Shown: positions 33,653 through 42,008, numbered from the stretch's first letter. The stretch: 64,000 bases of DNA from Cedecea neteri (GCF_000758305.1 NZ_CP009458.1:2852001-2916000), one strand, 5' to 3'. Made by a program: numbers and translations. Notes: generated by a model not told the origin, from the sequence alone.

Positions 33653-34283
33653 ATTTATCGTCATCGAAGGCCTGGAAGGCGCCGGGAAAACCAATGCCCA
33701 TAATGTGGTCGTGGCGACCTTAAAAGAGCTGGGTATCAGCGAGCTGACGTTCACGCGTGAACCTGGCGGCACACCGCTTGCCGAGCGCCTGCGTGAGCTA
33801 ACGCTCAACAATGCCGGGATCGGTGATGAGAAAGTAACGGATAAAGCCGAAGTGCTGATGTTCTACGCGGCGCGCATCCAACTGGTAGAGACGGTGATCA
33901 AACCGGCGCTGGCGCGTGGTAGCTGGGTCATTGGCGATCGCCACGATCTCTCCACTCAGGCCTATCAGGGTGGCGGACGTCAGATTGACCAGCAGTTATT
34001 GATGGCGCTGCGCAACACCGTACTGGGTGACTTTTATCCTGACCTGACGATTTATCTCGACGTGACGCCTGAAGTGGGGCTGACCCGTGCCCGTGCCCGG
34101 GGCGAACTTGATCGTATCGAGCAGGAATCTATCGACTTCTTTAACCGTACGCGCGCGCGTTATCTGGAACTGGCAGGTCGCGATAGCCGCATTAAAACCA
34201 TCGACGCCACTCAGCCGCTGGATGACGTTTCTCTGGCCGTGCGTGAAGCCTTACTCAGCTGGTTCCGGGAGCAGCAACAGTGA
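33642..34283 (+). CDS. tmk: Thymidylate kinase
   Basis: Phosphorylates dTMP to dTDP, an essential step in dTTP supply. It has 213 residues as in E. coli, starting MDSKFIVIEGLEGAGKT. The frame is open further upstream inside mltG, but only the ATG at 33642 gives the family start. The P-loop is GLEGAGKT (residues 10-17), the DR(H/Y) site is GDRHDLST and the LID region RARARGELDRIE. The residues right after the P-loop read NAH rather than the TAR I recall in E. coli. It overlaps mltG by 11 bases and holB by 4. Confidence 0.95.
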   Translation: MDSKFIVIEGLEGAGKTNAHNVVVATLKELGISELTFTREPGGTPLAERLRELTLNNAGIGDEKVTDKAEVLMFYAARIQLVETVIKPALARGSWVIGDRHDLSTQAYQGGGRQIDQQLLMALRNTVLGDFYPDLTIYLDVTPEVGLTRARARGELDRIEQESIDFFNRTRARYLELAGRDSRIKTIDATQPLDDVSLAVREALLSWFREQQQ

Positions 34284-35287
34284 AATGGTATCCGTGGCTG
34301 CGCGGCGCGTTCGAGCAGCTTATCGGCCAGTATCAGGCGGGCCGTGGGCATCATGCGCTGCTGGTTCACGCGCTGCCGGGCCTGGGGGATGATGCTTTAA
34401 TCTACGCCTTGTGCCGCTGGCTGATGTGCCAAAGCCCGGAAGGCAATAAAAGCTGCGGCCACTGCCATAGCTGCCAGCTGATGCAGGCGGGTACGCACCC
34501 TGACAGCTACTCCCTTGAAGTAGAAAAAGGCAAATCCAGCCTCGGGATTGATGCCGTGCGAGACATCACCGAAAAGCTTTACGGCCACGCTCAGCAGGGC
34601 GGGGCAAAAGTTGTCTGGCTTAAAGATGCCGATCTGCTCACCGAAGCCGCGGCGAACGCGCTGCTGAAAACGCTGGAAGAGCCGCCAAAAAATACCTGGT
34701 TCTTTCTGAGCAGCCGCGAACCTGCTCACCTGCCCGCGACGCTTCGCAGCCGCTGCCTTTACTGGCACCTTGCGCCACCGGACGAACGTTTTGCTCTGGC
34801 ATGGCTGGGGCGCGAAATAACGGCCTCTGTAGAAGAGCTTCAGGCGGCGCTGCGGCTTAGTTCCGGGGCACCTGCCGCAGCGCTGGCTCTTTTACAGCCC
34901 GAGCAGTGGAAGGCCCGCCAGCAGCTTTGCGAGAAGCTGACTCAGGCAGGAGAGGCGAACAACATGCTGGCTCTTTTGCCTGCATTAAATCATGAGGATG
35001 CTGCCCGCCGCGTCCACTGGCTTTGCGCGCTGCTGGTTGATGCCCTCAAGTGGCAGCAAGGGGCAGGGGCATGGCTCACCAACGCGGATGTGCAGCCGCT
35101 GGTGGCAAGCCTTGGCGGACGCTATTCTCCGGGCGTGTTACAAAGCCTGCTTCACCACTGGTTCACCTGCCGCGATGCTTTACTTAACGTAGTCGGCGTT
35201 AACCGCGAGCTTCTGCTCACGGAAAGCCTTCTTACGTGGGAGCGTCTGGCTCAGCCAGGCGCACTGCTTCACTCACATCATCTCTAA
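34280..35287 (+). CDS. holB: DNA polymerase III delta prime subunit
   Basis: Part of the clamp loader that places the beta clamp on DNA. It has 335 residues (E. coli 334). The zinc module CGHCHSC lies near residues 54-60 in SCGHCHSCQLMQAGTHPDSY, and the sensor-1/SRC motif is in LPATLRSRCLYWHL. It lacks a Walker A ATPase loop, as is normal for delta prime. The start overlaps the tmk stop (ATGA), and ycfH follows after 10 bases. Confidence 0.95.
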   Translation: MKWYPWLRGAFEQLIGQYQAGRGHHALLVHALPGLGDDALIYALCRWLMCQSPEGNKSCGHCHSCQLMQAGTHPDSYSLEVEKGKSSLGIDAVRDITEKLYGHAQQGGAKVVWLKDADLLTEAAANALLKTLEEPPKNTWFFLSSREPAHLPATLRSRCLYWHLAPPDERFALAWLGREITASVEELQAALRLSSGAPAAALALLQPEQWKARQQLCEKLTQAGEANNMLALLPALNHEDAARRVHWLCALLVDALKWQQGAGAWLTNADVQPLVASLGGRYSPGVLQSLLHHWFTCRDALLNVVGVNRELLLTESLLTWERLAQPGALLHSHHL

Positions 35288-35297
35288 GAGTATTACT

Positions 35298-36092
35298 ATG
35301 TTTCTGGTCGACTCACACTGCCATCTCGATGGCCTGGATTATCAATCCCTGCATAAAAACGTCGATGACGTTCTGGAAAAAGCGGCCGCCAGGGACGTGA
35401 AGTTTTGCCTGGCTGTGGCGACTACCCTTGAGGGTTATCGGGGAATGCGTGAGCTGGTGGGGGAGCGTAACAACGTGGCCTTCTCGTGTGGCGTACATCC
35501 GCTGAACCAGGACGAAGAGTACGACGTTGAAGAGCTGCGCCGCCTGGCCGCCGAACCCGGCGTTATCGCGATGGGGGAAACCGGGCTGGATTACTTCTAT
35601 ACGCCGGAAACAAAACCGCGCCAGCAGGAATCTTTCCGTAACCATATCCGCATTGGCCGCGAGCTGAACAAGCCGGTGATCGTCCACACACGTGATGCCC
35701 GCGCCGATACGCTGAGCATTCTGCAGGAAGAAAAAGTGACAGAGTGCGGCGGGGTACTACACTGTTTCACGGAAGACAGAGAAACGGCGGGTAAACTGCT
35801 GGATATGGGGTTTTACATCTCTTTTTCCGGGATAGTGACCTTCCGGAATGCCGAGCAGCTGCGTGACGCCGCGCGTTATGTCCCGCTGGACAGAATGCTG
35901 GTGGAAACAGACTCCCCGTATCTTGCACCAGTGCCACATCGCGGGAAAGAAAACCAGCCGGCCATGACGCGTGATGTTGCCGAATATATGGCCGTACTGA
36001 AGGGCGTTTCGCTGGAAGAACTGGCTATTGCCACCACGCAGAACTTTGCTGATTTGTTCCACGTCCCCTTATCCCGCCTGCAATCTCTCTGA
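35298..36092 (+). CDS. ycfH: TatD-family metal-dependent hydrolase YcfH
   Basis: Predicted metal-dependent DNase of the TatD family, 264 residues (E. coli 265). Metal ligands are visible: HCHLD (His7, His9), GETGLDYFY with the Glu, and conserved His in VIVHTRDA and LHCFTEDRETA, then ETDSPYLAPVPHRGKENQPA. The exact substrate of YcfH is not established. It is the last gene of the run that starts at yceD and is followed by overlapping hairpins. Confidence 0.93.
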   Translation: MFLVDSHCHLDGLDYQSLHKNVDDVLEKAAARDVKFCLAVATTLEGYRGMRELVGERNNVAFSCGVHPLNQDEEYDVEELRRLAAEPGVIAMGETGLDYFYTPETKPRQQESFRNHIRIGRELNKPVIVHTRDARADTLSILQEEKVTECGGVLHCFTEDRETAGKLLDMGFYISFSGIVTFRNAEQLRDAARYVPLDRMLVETDSPYLAPVPHRGKENQPAMTRDVAEYMAVLKGVSLEELAIATTQNFADLFHVPLSRLQSL

Positions 36093-36140
36093 AATTCATA
36101 GTTATTTTAAAGCTCGTAATTAATAGCCTAAGCGAGTAAA

Positions 36141-36177
36141 GTGCACCGCCATAAAATGAGCGGTGCACGCTCATTTT
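36141..36177 (+). terminator. Two overlapping hairpins after ycfH, one a terminator
   Basis: AAAATGAGC/GCTCATTTT (36153-36161 with 36169-36177, 7-base loop) ends in TTTT and looks like a terminator. An upstream arm can instead form GTGCACCGC/GCGGTGCAC (36141-36149 with 36160-36168). The two stems share bases and cannot both form, as in attenuators. Confidence 0.6.
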
Positions 36178-36238
36178 GAACCATTTGTACGCGTGTTATG
36201 TAAATTAATGAAAGTTTTTCGCGCGATCGGCTGAGAAA

Positions 36239-36294
36239 CGTGATAGCCGTCAAACAAAGTTTTCGTTATTTATTTTACTCTGCGTAATAAATAA
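36239..36294 (+). promoter_or_regulatory. ptsG control region: CRP and Mlc sites
   Basis: A CRP-like site CGTGATAGCCGTCAAA (36239-36254) is followed by an A/T-rich palindromic stretch (about 36267-36294) centred on ACTCTGCGTAATAA. E. coli ptsG has nearly the same sequence, where Mlc represses and CRP-cAMP activates. The rest of the 301-base ycfH-ptsG gap holds the hairpins above and the leader. Confidence 0.8.
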
Positions 36295-36372
36295 AAGGAC
36301 ACTTAGATGTCCTGTTTATGAACCGGTTCTCCCCCCGGTTCGATGCGTAAATGCGTACAAAAAAAGCACAAA

Positions 36373-36393
36373 TACTCAGGAGCACTCTCTATT
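36373..36393 (+). promoter_or_regulatory. ptsG ribosome binding site and likely SgrS target
   Basis: The ACTCAGGAGCACTCTC stretch just before the ptsG ATG is the same as the E. coli segment paired by the small RNA SgrS during sugar-phosphate stress. It includes the GGAG SD. SgrS itself is not in this window, so the interaction is inferred. Confidence 0.7.
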
Positions 36394-37827
36394 ATGTTTA
36401 AGAATGCATTTGCTAACCTGCAAAAGGTGGGTAAATCGCTGATGCTGCCAGTCTCCGTACTGCCTATCGCAGGTATCCTGCTGGGCGTCGGGTCTGCAAA
36501 CTTCAGCTGGCTGCCGGTCGTTGTCTCTCACGTTATGGCGGAAGCGGGCGGTTCAGTCTTCGCCAACATGCCGCTTATTTTTGCTATCGGTGTGGCGCTG
36601 GGCTTCACTAACAACGATGGCGTATCTGCCCTGGCGTCGGTTGTTGCCTATGGCATCATGGTGAAAACCATGGCCGTGGTCGCGCCTCTGGTCCTGCACC
36701 TGCCTGCGGAAGAAATTGCAGCTAAACACCTGGCGGATACCGGTGTGCTTGGCGGTATTATCTCCGGTGCAATTGCGGCCTACATGTTCAACCGTTTCTA
36801 TCGCATCAAGCTGCCTGAGTATCTGGGCTTCTTCGCCGGCAAACGCTTTGTACCGATTATCTCCGGTCTGGCGGCTATCTTCACCGGCGTAGTACTGTCC
36901 TTCATCTGGCCACCAATCGGTACCGCTATCCAGACCTTCTCTCAGTGGGCTGCATACCAGAACCCGGTTGTTGCCTTCGGTATCTATGGCTTCATCGAGC
37001 GCTGCCTGGTACCGTTTGGTCTGCACCATATCTGGAACGTTCCATTCCAGATGCAGATCGGTGAATACACCAACGCTGCGGGCCAGGTATTCCACGGCGA
37101 CATCCCTCGCTACATGGCAGGCGACCCAACTGCGGGCAAACTGTCCGGTGGCTTCCTGTTCAAAATGTACGGCCTGCCGGCTGCGGCTATTGCTATCTGG
37201 CACTCTGCTAAACCAGAGAACCGTGCAAAAGTGGGCGGGATCATGATCTCCGCGGCGCTGACTTCGTTCCTGACCGGTATCACCGAGCCAATCGAATTCT
37301 CCTTCATGTTCGTGGCACCGATTCTGTACGTGATTCACGCGATTCTGGCGGGTCTGGCATTCCCTATCTGTATCCTGCTGGGTATGCGTGACGGGACGTC
37401 CTTCTCTCACGGTCTGATTGACTTCATCGTACTGAGCGGTAACAGCAGCAAGCTGTGGCTGTTCCCAATTGTCGGTATCTGCTACGCGATCGTGTACTAC
37501 ACCATCTTCCGCGTACTGATTAAGGCACTGGATCTGAAAACCCCGGGTCGTGAAGACGCCACCGCAGAAACCACCGCTGGCGCAACCAGCGAAATGGCAC
37601 CTGCTCTGGTTAGCGCATTCGGCGGTAAAGAAAACATCACTAACCTCGACGCTTGTATCACCCGTCTGCGCGTTAGCGTGGCCGACGTGGCTAAAGTTGA
37701 CCAGGCTGGCCTGAAAAAACTGGGTGCAGCAGGTGTGGTTGTCGCAGGTTCCGGCGTTCAGGCTATTTTCGGCACCAAGTCCGATAACCTGAAAACCGAA
37801 ATGGATGAGTGGATCCGTAACAACTAA
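36394..37827 (+). CDS. ptsG: PTS glucose transporter EIICB(Glc)
   Basis: Inner-membrane protein that takes up glucose and phosphorylates it. It has 477 residues as in E. coli. I choose the ATG at 36394 behind the CAGGAG SD; an in-frame ATG at 36343 lies in the leader. The membrane EIIC part covers about residues 1-385, with the sugar-binding motif GITEPIEFSFMF. The EIIB part holds the phosphorylated Cys421 in ITNLDACITRLRVSVADV. It is followed by a strong terminator. The K-12 neighbour fhuE is absent. Confidence 0.98.
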   Translation: MFKNAFANLQKVGKSLMLPVSVLPIAGILLGVGSANFSWLPVVVSHVMAEAGGSVFANMPLIFAIGVALGFTNNDGVSALASVVAYGIMVKTMAVVAPLVLHLPAEEIAAKHLADTGVLGGIISGAIAAYMFNRFYRIKLPEYLGFFAGKRFVPIISGLAAIFTGVVLSFIWPPIGTAIQTFSQWAAYQNPVVAFGIYGFIERCLVPFGLHHIWNVPFQMQIGEYTNAAGQVFHGDIPRYMAGDPTAGKLSGGFLFKMYGLPAAAIAIWHSAKPENRAKVGGIMISAALTSFLTGITEPIEFSFMFVAPILYVIHAILAGLAFPICILLGMRDGTSFSHGLIDFIVLSGNSSKLWLFPIVGICYAIVYYTIFRVLIKALDLKTPGREDATAETTAGATSEMAPALVSAFGGKENITNLDACITRLRVSVADVAKVDQAGLKKLGAAGVVVAGSGVQAIFGTKSDNLKTEMDEWIRNN

Positions 37828-37847
37828 GTTTGTTCGGGGAGCGATAA

Positions 37848-37871
37848 GGGAGGCGAAAGCCTCCCTTTTTT
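37848..37871 (+). terminator. Rho-independent terminator after ptsG
   Basis: GGGAGGC-GAAA-GCCTCCC (37848-37865) with a stable GAAA tetraloop and six T's. Confidence 0.95.
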
Positions 37872-37998
37872 GTTGCAGAAAAAAGACGAATTTGTTTTAA
37901 AGGCCAGCACTTAACGAAAGAAAAGCGCGCAGAAGGTTGAGTCAAGTGAGCGCCTCGCTCATACTCCCAACACCGTTTTCTCCTTCAAGGAACCGCTC

Positions 37999-38355
37999 AT
38001 GGCCGAAGAAACTATTTTCAGTAAAATTATTCGTCGTGAAATTCCGGCGGATGTAGTTTACCAGGACGATCTGGTTACCGCGTTTCGTGATATTTCCCCT
38101 CAGGCACCGACCCACATCCTTATCATTCCAAACGTGCTTATCCCAACGGCCAATGACGTCAAAGCTGAACACGAGCTTGCGCTAGGGCGGATGATGACCG
38201 TTGCAGCTAAAATTGCGGAACAGGAAGGTATCGCCGCTGACGGCTACCGCCTGATCATGAACTGCAACCGTCACGGTGGGCAGGAGGTGTACCATATTCA
38301 CATGCACCTGCTGGGTGGCCGTCCGTTAGGCCCAATGCTGGCGCATAAGGACTGA
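37999..38355 (+). CDS. hinT: Purine nucleoside phosphoramidase HinT
   Basis: HIT-family hydrolase of AMP-lysine-like phosphoramidates, cytoplasmic. It has 118 residues (E. coli 119). The histidine triad is in GQEVYHIHMHLLGGRPLG. It starts MAEETIFSKIIRREIPADVV with an AAGGA SD. It opens a tight run hinT-ycfL-lpoB-thiK-nagZ-ycfP. In K-12 fhuE lies before it. Confidence 0.96.
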   Translation: MAEETIFSKIIRREIPADVVYQDDLVTAFRDISPQAPTHILIIPNVLIPTANDVKAEHELALGRMMTVAAKIAEQEGIAADGYRLIMNCNRHGGQEVYHIHMHLLGGRPLGPMLAHKD

Positions 38356-38359
38356 TCCC

Positions 38360-38743
38360 ATGTCGCGCTTTTCCCTGAGTCTGTTAGCGATGCTGCTGGT
38401 GGCGGGCTGTAGTTCTCGCCCTGCCATTCCGGTAAACAACGACCAAACCCTGGTCATGGAATCTGCGGTGTTAGCGGCCGGGATTAGCGCGGAAAAACCG
38501 GATATCTCTCAGCAGAACGGTGCCACGGTGGCCGAATCATCGCTGTATAATGAGCAGCATAAGCCGGTCACGCTGTACTACCGTTTCTATTGGTACGATG
38601 CAAAAGGGCTGGAAATCCACCCGCTTGAAAAAGTACGTACCGTTACCCTCCCGGGGCAGTCTTCGCAGCGCATTGACTCGACTGCAGCCTGGCCGGGGGC
38701 CAAAAAAGTACGTCTTTCTCTCTCTGTAAGGAGCGAATTTTGA
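38360..38743 (+). CDS. ycfL: YcfL family lipoprotein
   Basis: A 127-residue predicted lipoprotein (E. coli YcfL 125) of unknown function. The signal peptide MSRFSLSLLAMLLVAGC ends in the lipobox LVAGC with Cys17. The mature part is a DUF1425 beta-rich domain, including YYRFYWYDAKGLEI. It lies 4 bases after hinT, and its TGA overlaps the lpoB start. Confidence 0.92.
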   Translation: MSRFSLSLLAMLLVAGCSSRPAIPVNNDQTLVMESAVLAAGISAEKPDISQQNGATVAESSLYNEQHKPVTLYYRFYWYDAKGLEIHPLEKVRTVTLPGQSSQRIDSTAAWPGAKKVRLSLSVRSEF

Positions 38744-39381
38744 TTAGGGGACTTCATCGTTATCTGGCCGTCACTGCGGTGGCGCTGATCCTGACCGGGT
38801 GTATTAATCGCGGCGAACAGCCTGCCCCGGTAGAAGAAGCCAAACCTGGCGTAGAGCAGCCTGCTCAGCCGGAGCCTACCGTGCCAACGGTACCGACCGT
38901 GCCGACACAGCCTGGCCCTGTGGAACAGCCAGAGCCGACTATTCCGGCTCAGCCTAAGGTTCGCACCTACGACTGGAACAGTGCCATGCAGCCGATGGTC
39001 GGTAAAATGCTGCAGGCTGATGGCGTGACGCCGGGTAGCGTGTTGCTGGTGGACAGCGTCAACAACCGCACTAACGGCAGCCTGCAAACCAGCAGCGCGA
39101 CGGAAGCCCTGCGCGGTGCGCTGGCCAACAATAATAAGTTCACGCTGGTCTCTGCGCAGCAGCTCTCGATGGCTAAGCAGCAGCTTGGGCTTTCCCCACA
39201 GGACAGCTTAGGCACGCGAAGCAAAGCCATTGGGATTGCGCGTAATACCGGCGCCCAGTACGTGCTTTACACCAACGCCAGCGGCAACGTGAACACGCCT
39301 ACGCTGAAAATGCAGCTGATGCTGGTGCAAACCGGCGAAATCATCTGGTCGGGTAGCGGTGCTGTTCAGCAAACCAACTAA
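38740..39381 (+). CDS. lpoB: PBP1B activator lipoprotein LpoB
   Basis: Outer-membrane lipoprotein that reaches through the peptidoglycan to activate the synthase PBP1B. It has 213 residues as in E. coli. The start appears to be TTG at 38740, behind TAAGGAG (6 bases away) and overlapping the ycfL stop; no ATG fits. The lipobox is ALILTGC, followed by a Pro/Glu/Thr-rich linker of about 45 residues and the folded domain with ADGVTPGSVLLVDSVNNRTN and QYVLYTNASGNVNTP. Confidence 0.92.
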   Translation: MIRGLHRYLAVTAVALILTGCINRGEQPAPVEEAKPGVEQPAQPEPTVPTVPTVPTQPGPVEQPEPTIPAQPKVRTYDWNSAMQPMVGKMLQADGVTPGSVLLVDSVNNRTNGSLQTSSATEALRGALANNNKFTLVSAQQLSMAKQQLGLSPQDSLGTRSKAIGIARNTGAQYVLYTNASGNVNTPTLKMQLMLVQTGEIIWSGSGAVQQTN

Positions 39382-40219
39382 AGCATCGCTCGATGCGGCA
39401 GTGACTCGATACCTTCCGGCGGCTCAGGCCGCCGGTTGTGTTTCTGCGCTCGAAGGATTGAGCGGGACAAGTTACCGCGTGGATACAGGATCAGGGCTCT
39501 TTACGGCAAGAAAGCTGCCCGAACAGCGTTTACCTGGGATTTCCCTTCGGCGGCATCATCGCGCGCTCAGGCAGTTGCCTGGCGGTATTGCGCCTGAGCC
39601 CTGGTGCCTGGCGGAAGGCTGGCTGTTCACCCGCTGGCTTAACGGCGAGGTTTTGCCGAACCTGGCCCCGCTCACTGAATTAACGGGCTTATTGTATTAT
39701 CTTCACCGGCAGAAACCGTTTGGTTGGCGCATAAGCCTGGTCCCGCTGCTTGAGTTTTACTGGCAGGAAAGTGACCCGAACAGGCGAACCCTGGCCTGGC
39801 TGCGTGAATTAAAACGCCTGAAGCGTTGCAAGGAGCCCCGGCCTCTTCGGCTGGCCCCTCTGCATATGGATGTTCACGCGGGCAATCTGGTGCGGCAACC
39901 AGGCAATCGTCTGGGGCTTATAGACTGGGAATACGCCGGAGACGGCGATATTGCGCTGGAGCTGGCCGCCGTGCTGGCGGCGAACGCTGTCGACAGCGAA
40001 GCGTTGCTGGCGCTATATGCTGCCCAGGCTTCACTGAGTCTCGAAGCCCTGCGCCTGCAGGTTGCGCGCTGGCGGCCATGGATAACGTTACTTATGGCGT
40101 CCTGGTATGAATGCCGCTGGCGGCAAACCGGGGAGCAACATTTTATTACGCTGGCAGACGACGCATGGTGCGCGCTGCGGGCGAGCAAACATCAGGAGAG
40201 AGTATTGTGGGCCCAGTAA
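39359..40219 (+). CDS. thiK: Thiamine kinase ThiK
   Basis: Phosphorylates salvaged thiamine to thiamine phosphate; APH-like kinase fold. It has 286 residues (E. coli 274). The catalytic loop is LHMDVHAGN and the Mg-binding motif LIDWEYAGDGD, both around residues 160-190. The N-terminal third is much less like E. coli than the rest. The GTG start at 39359 overlaps lpoB by 23 bases and has no clear SD, so the true start may be later, for example the GTG at 39401. The end overlaps nagZ by 13 bases. Confidence 0.88.
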   Translation: MLFSKPTKASLDAAVTRYLPAAQAAGCVSALEGLSGTSYRVDTGSGLFTARKLPEQRLPGISLRRHHRALRQLPGGIAPEPWCLAEGWLFTRWLNGEVLPNLAPLTELTGLLYYLHRQKPFGWRISLVPLLEFYWQESDPNRRTLAWLRELKRLKRCKEPRPLRLAPLHMDVHAGNLVRQPGNRLGLIDWEYAGDGDIALELAAVLAANAVDSEALLALYAAQASLSLEALRLQVARWRPWITLLMASWYECRWRQTGEQHFITLADDAWCALRASKHQERVLWAQ

Positions 40220-41229
40220 TGTTGGATGTGGCTGGCTTCGAGCTGGATGCGGAAGAGCGTGAAATTTTGCAGCACCCGCTGGTGGGCGGTTTGATTCTTT
40301 TTACCCGCAACTACCACGACCCGGAGCAGCTGCGTGAGCTGGTCCGCCAGATCCGTGAAGCTTCGCGTCATCGTCTGGTTGTCGCCGTCGATCAGGAAGG
40401 CGGCCGCGTGCAGCGCTTCCGCGAAGGGTTTACCCGTCTGCCTGCGGCACAATCTTTTGCGGCACTCCGCGGCCTGGAAGAGGGCGGCAAGCTGGCGGCA
40501 GAGGCAGGCTGGCTAATGGCGAGCGAAATGATCGCCATGGATATCGACATCAGCTTTGCGCCGGTGCTGGATATCGGGCACATCAGCGCGGCCATTGGGG
40601 AACGCTCTTACCACGAAGATCCGGCCAAAGCGCTGGCAATGGCCACGCATTTTATCGACGGGATGCATGCTGCGGGCATGAAAACCACCGGCAAACACTT
40701 CCCGGGCCACGGGGCGGTCACCGCCGATTCCCACAAAGAAACCCCGCACGACCCACGCCCGAAGGCGGAAATTCGTGAGCATGACATGCGCATTTTTGCC
40801 TCGCTGATTAGCGAGAATAAGCTGGATGCCATTATGCCTGCGCACGTTATCTATGATGAAGTTGATCCTCGCCCGGCAAGCGGCTCTGAGTATTGGCTGA
40901 AAACGGTCCTGCGCGGCGAGCTGGGCTTTAATGGCGTGATTTTCTCCGACGATTTGTCGATGGAAGGCGCGGCTATCATGGGCAGCTATGCCGAACGCGG
41001 TCAGGCATCGCTGGACGCCGGTTGCGATATGATCCTCGTCTGCAATAATCGTAAAGGGGCGGTGAGCGTGCTGGATAACCTGTCGCCGGTCAAAGCAGAG
41101 CGTGTTACAGGTTTGTATCATAAAGGGTCATTTACCCGCGATGAGCTGCGTTCATCCGATCGCTGGAAGCAGGTGAACCAGCAGCTGGAAGCGCTGCACG
41201 AGCAGTGGCAGGCGCATAAAGCGGGCTAA
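40207..41229 (+). CDS. nagZ: Beta-N-acetylhexosaminidase NagZ
   Basis: Cytoplasmic enzyme of peptidoglycan recycling that removes GlcNAc from anhydromuropeptides. It has 340 residues (E. coli 341), family GH3. I choose the GTG at 40207 behind CAGGAG, giving GPVMLDVAGFELDAEEREIL; an upstream in-frame ATG inside thiK adds 32 foreign residues. The signature KHFPGHGAVTADSHKETPHD holds the mobile catalytic His/Asp loop, and the nucleophile Asp is in GVIFSDDLSMEGA. It overlaps thiK by 13 bases. Confidence 0.96.
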   Translation: MGPVMLDVAGFELDAEEREILQHPLVGGLILFTRNYHDPEQLRELVRQIREASRHRLVVAVDQEGGRVQRFREGFTRLPAAQSFAALRGLEEGGKLAAEAGWLMASEMIAMDIDISFAPVLDIGHISAAIGERSYHEDPAKALAMATHFIDGMHAAGMKTTGKHFPGHGAVTADSHKETPHDPRPKAEIREHDMRIFASLISENKLDAIMPAHVIYDEVDPRPASGSEYWLKTVLRGELGFNGVIFSDDLSMEGAAIMGSYAERGQASLDAGCDMILVCNNRKGAVSVLDNLSPVKAERVTGLYHKGSFTRDELRSSDRWKQVNQQLEALHEQWQAHKAG

Positions 41230-41250
41230 TATTCATGTGGTGAGGATGCG

Positions 41251-41793
41251 ATGATTATCTATTTGCACGGTTTTGACTCAAACAGTCCCGGTAACCATGA
41301 AAAAGTGCTGCAGCTTCAGTTTATCGATCCCGATGTGCGGCTGATTAGCTACAGTACGCTGCATCCGAAGCACGACATGCAGCATCTGCTGAAGGAAGTC
41401 GACAAGATGCAGCAGCTTACCGACGACGAACGCCCCTTAATTTGCGGCGTGGGTCTCGGCGGGTTCTGGGCGGAACGCATTGGTTTTCTCTGCGATATGC
41501 GGCAGGTTATTTTTAACCCGAACCTTTACCCCCATGAAAACATGGAAGGGAAGATCGACCGGCCGGAAGAGTACGCGGATATCACCACCAAGTGCGTGCA
41601 AAACTTCCGTGAGAAGAACCGCGACCGCTGCCTGGCTATTCTGTCGCGCAACGACGAAGCGCTGGACAATCGGCGCACGGCAGAGGCGCTGCATCACTAC
41701 TATGAAATCGTCTGGGACGAGCAGCAAACCCACAAATTCAAAAATATTTCCCCGCATTTACAGCGCATTAAAGCTTTTAAAACCCTGGGCTAA
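41251..41793 (+). CDS. ycfP: YcfP family alpha/beta-hydrolase-like protein
   Basis: A 180-residue protein as in E. coli YcfP (UPF0227), with an alpha/beta-hydrolase-like fold. MIIYLHGFDSNSPGNHEKVL carries the oxyanion-type HGFDS motif, while the nucleophile elbow region reads GVGLGGFWAERI, with Gly where esterases have Ser, so activity as an esterase is doubtful. The function is unknown. It lies 21 bases after nagZ and ends the run. Confidence 0.92.
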   Translation: MIIYLHGFDSNSPGNHEKVLQLQFIDPDVRLISYSTLHPKHDMQHLLKEVDKMQQLTDDERPLICGVGLGGFWAERIGFLCDMRQVIFNPNLYPHENMEGKIDRPEEYADITTKCVQNFREKNRDRCLAILSRNDEALDNRRTAEALHHYYEIVWDEQQTHKFKNISPHLQRIKAFKTLG

Positions 41794-41813
41794 TTTTTCC
41801 CGCGCAATAACAT

Positions 41814-41838
41814 AGGCCAGCCTCGTGCTGGCCTTTTT
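41814..41838 (+). terminator. Rho-independent terminator after ycfP
   Basis: AGGCCAGC/GCTGGCCT (41814-41821 with 41827-41834), a 5-base loop and T's. Confidence 0.92.
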
Positions 41839-41860
41839 GTTTATCTTTTCGGCATAAAAA

Positions 41861-41874
41861 TTGATGTACATCAA
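41861..41874 (+). promoter_or_regulatory. FNR box upstream of ndh
   Basis: TTGATGTACATCAA is a perfect match to the FNR consensus TTGATN4ATCAA. It lies 134 bases before the ndh start. E. coli ndh is repressed by FNR without oxygen through sites in this region; the same is inferred here. Confidence 0.88.
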
Positions 41875-41943
41875 TTTTGGTATGACCAATGCACCCTTCA
41901 TGTTATTCTCGATAAAGTTTGGCGTTAAACGTGCAGTAACCCT

Positions 41944-41983
41944 TTGTTAATTAAAGGTTATTTAGATAACTTTTAATTAACAA
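41944..41983 (+). promoter_or_regulatory. Large A/U-rich hairpin in the ndh leader
   Basis: Two 18-base arms (41944-41961 and 41966-41983) pair fully, with one G-U pair, around the 4-base loop TTAG. The 3' arm ends 15 bases before the AGGGGG SD of ndh. No T run fits a terminator. The role is unknown. Confidence 0.7.
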
Positions 41984-42008
41984 TTGGTTAATATTTTAGG
42001 GGGTCAAG

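Noticed and set aside
36553..37410. Open frame of 285 codons opposite ptsG
   Set aside because: Antisense shadow with no start signal or recognisable domain.
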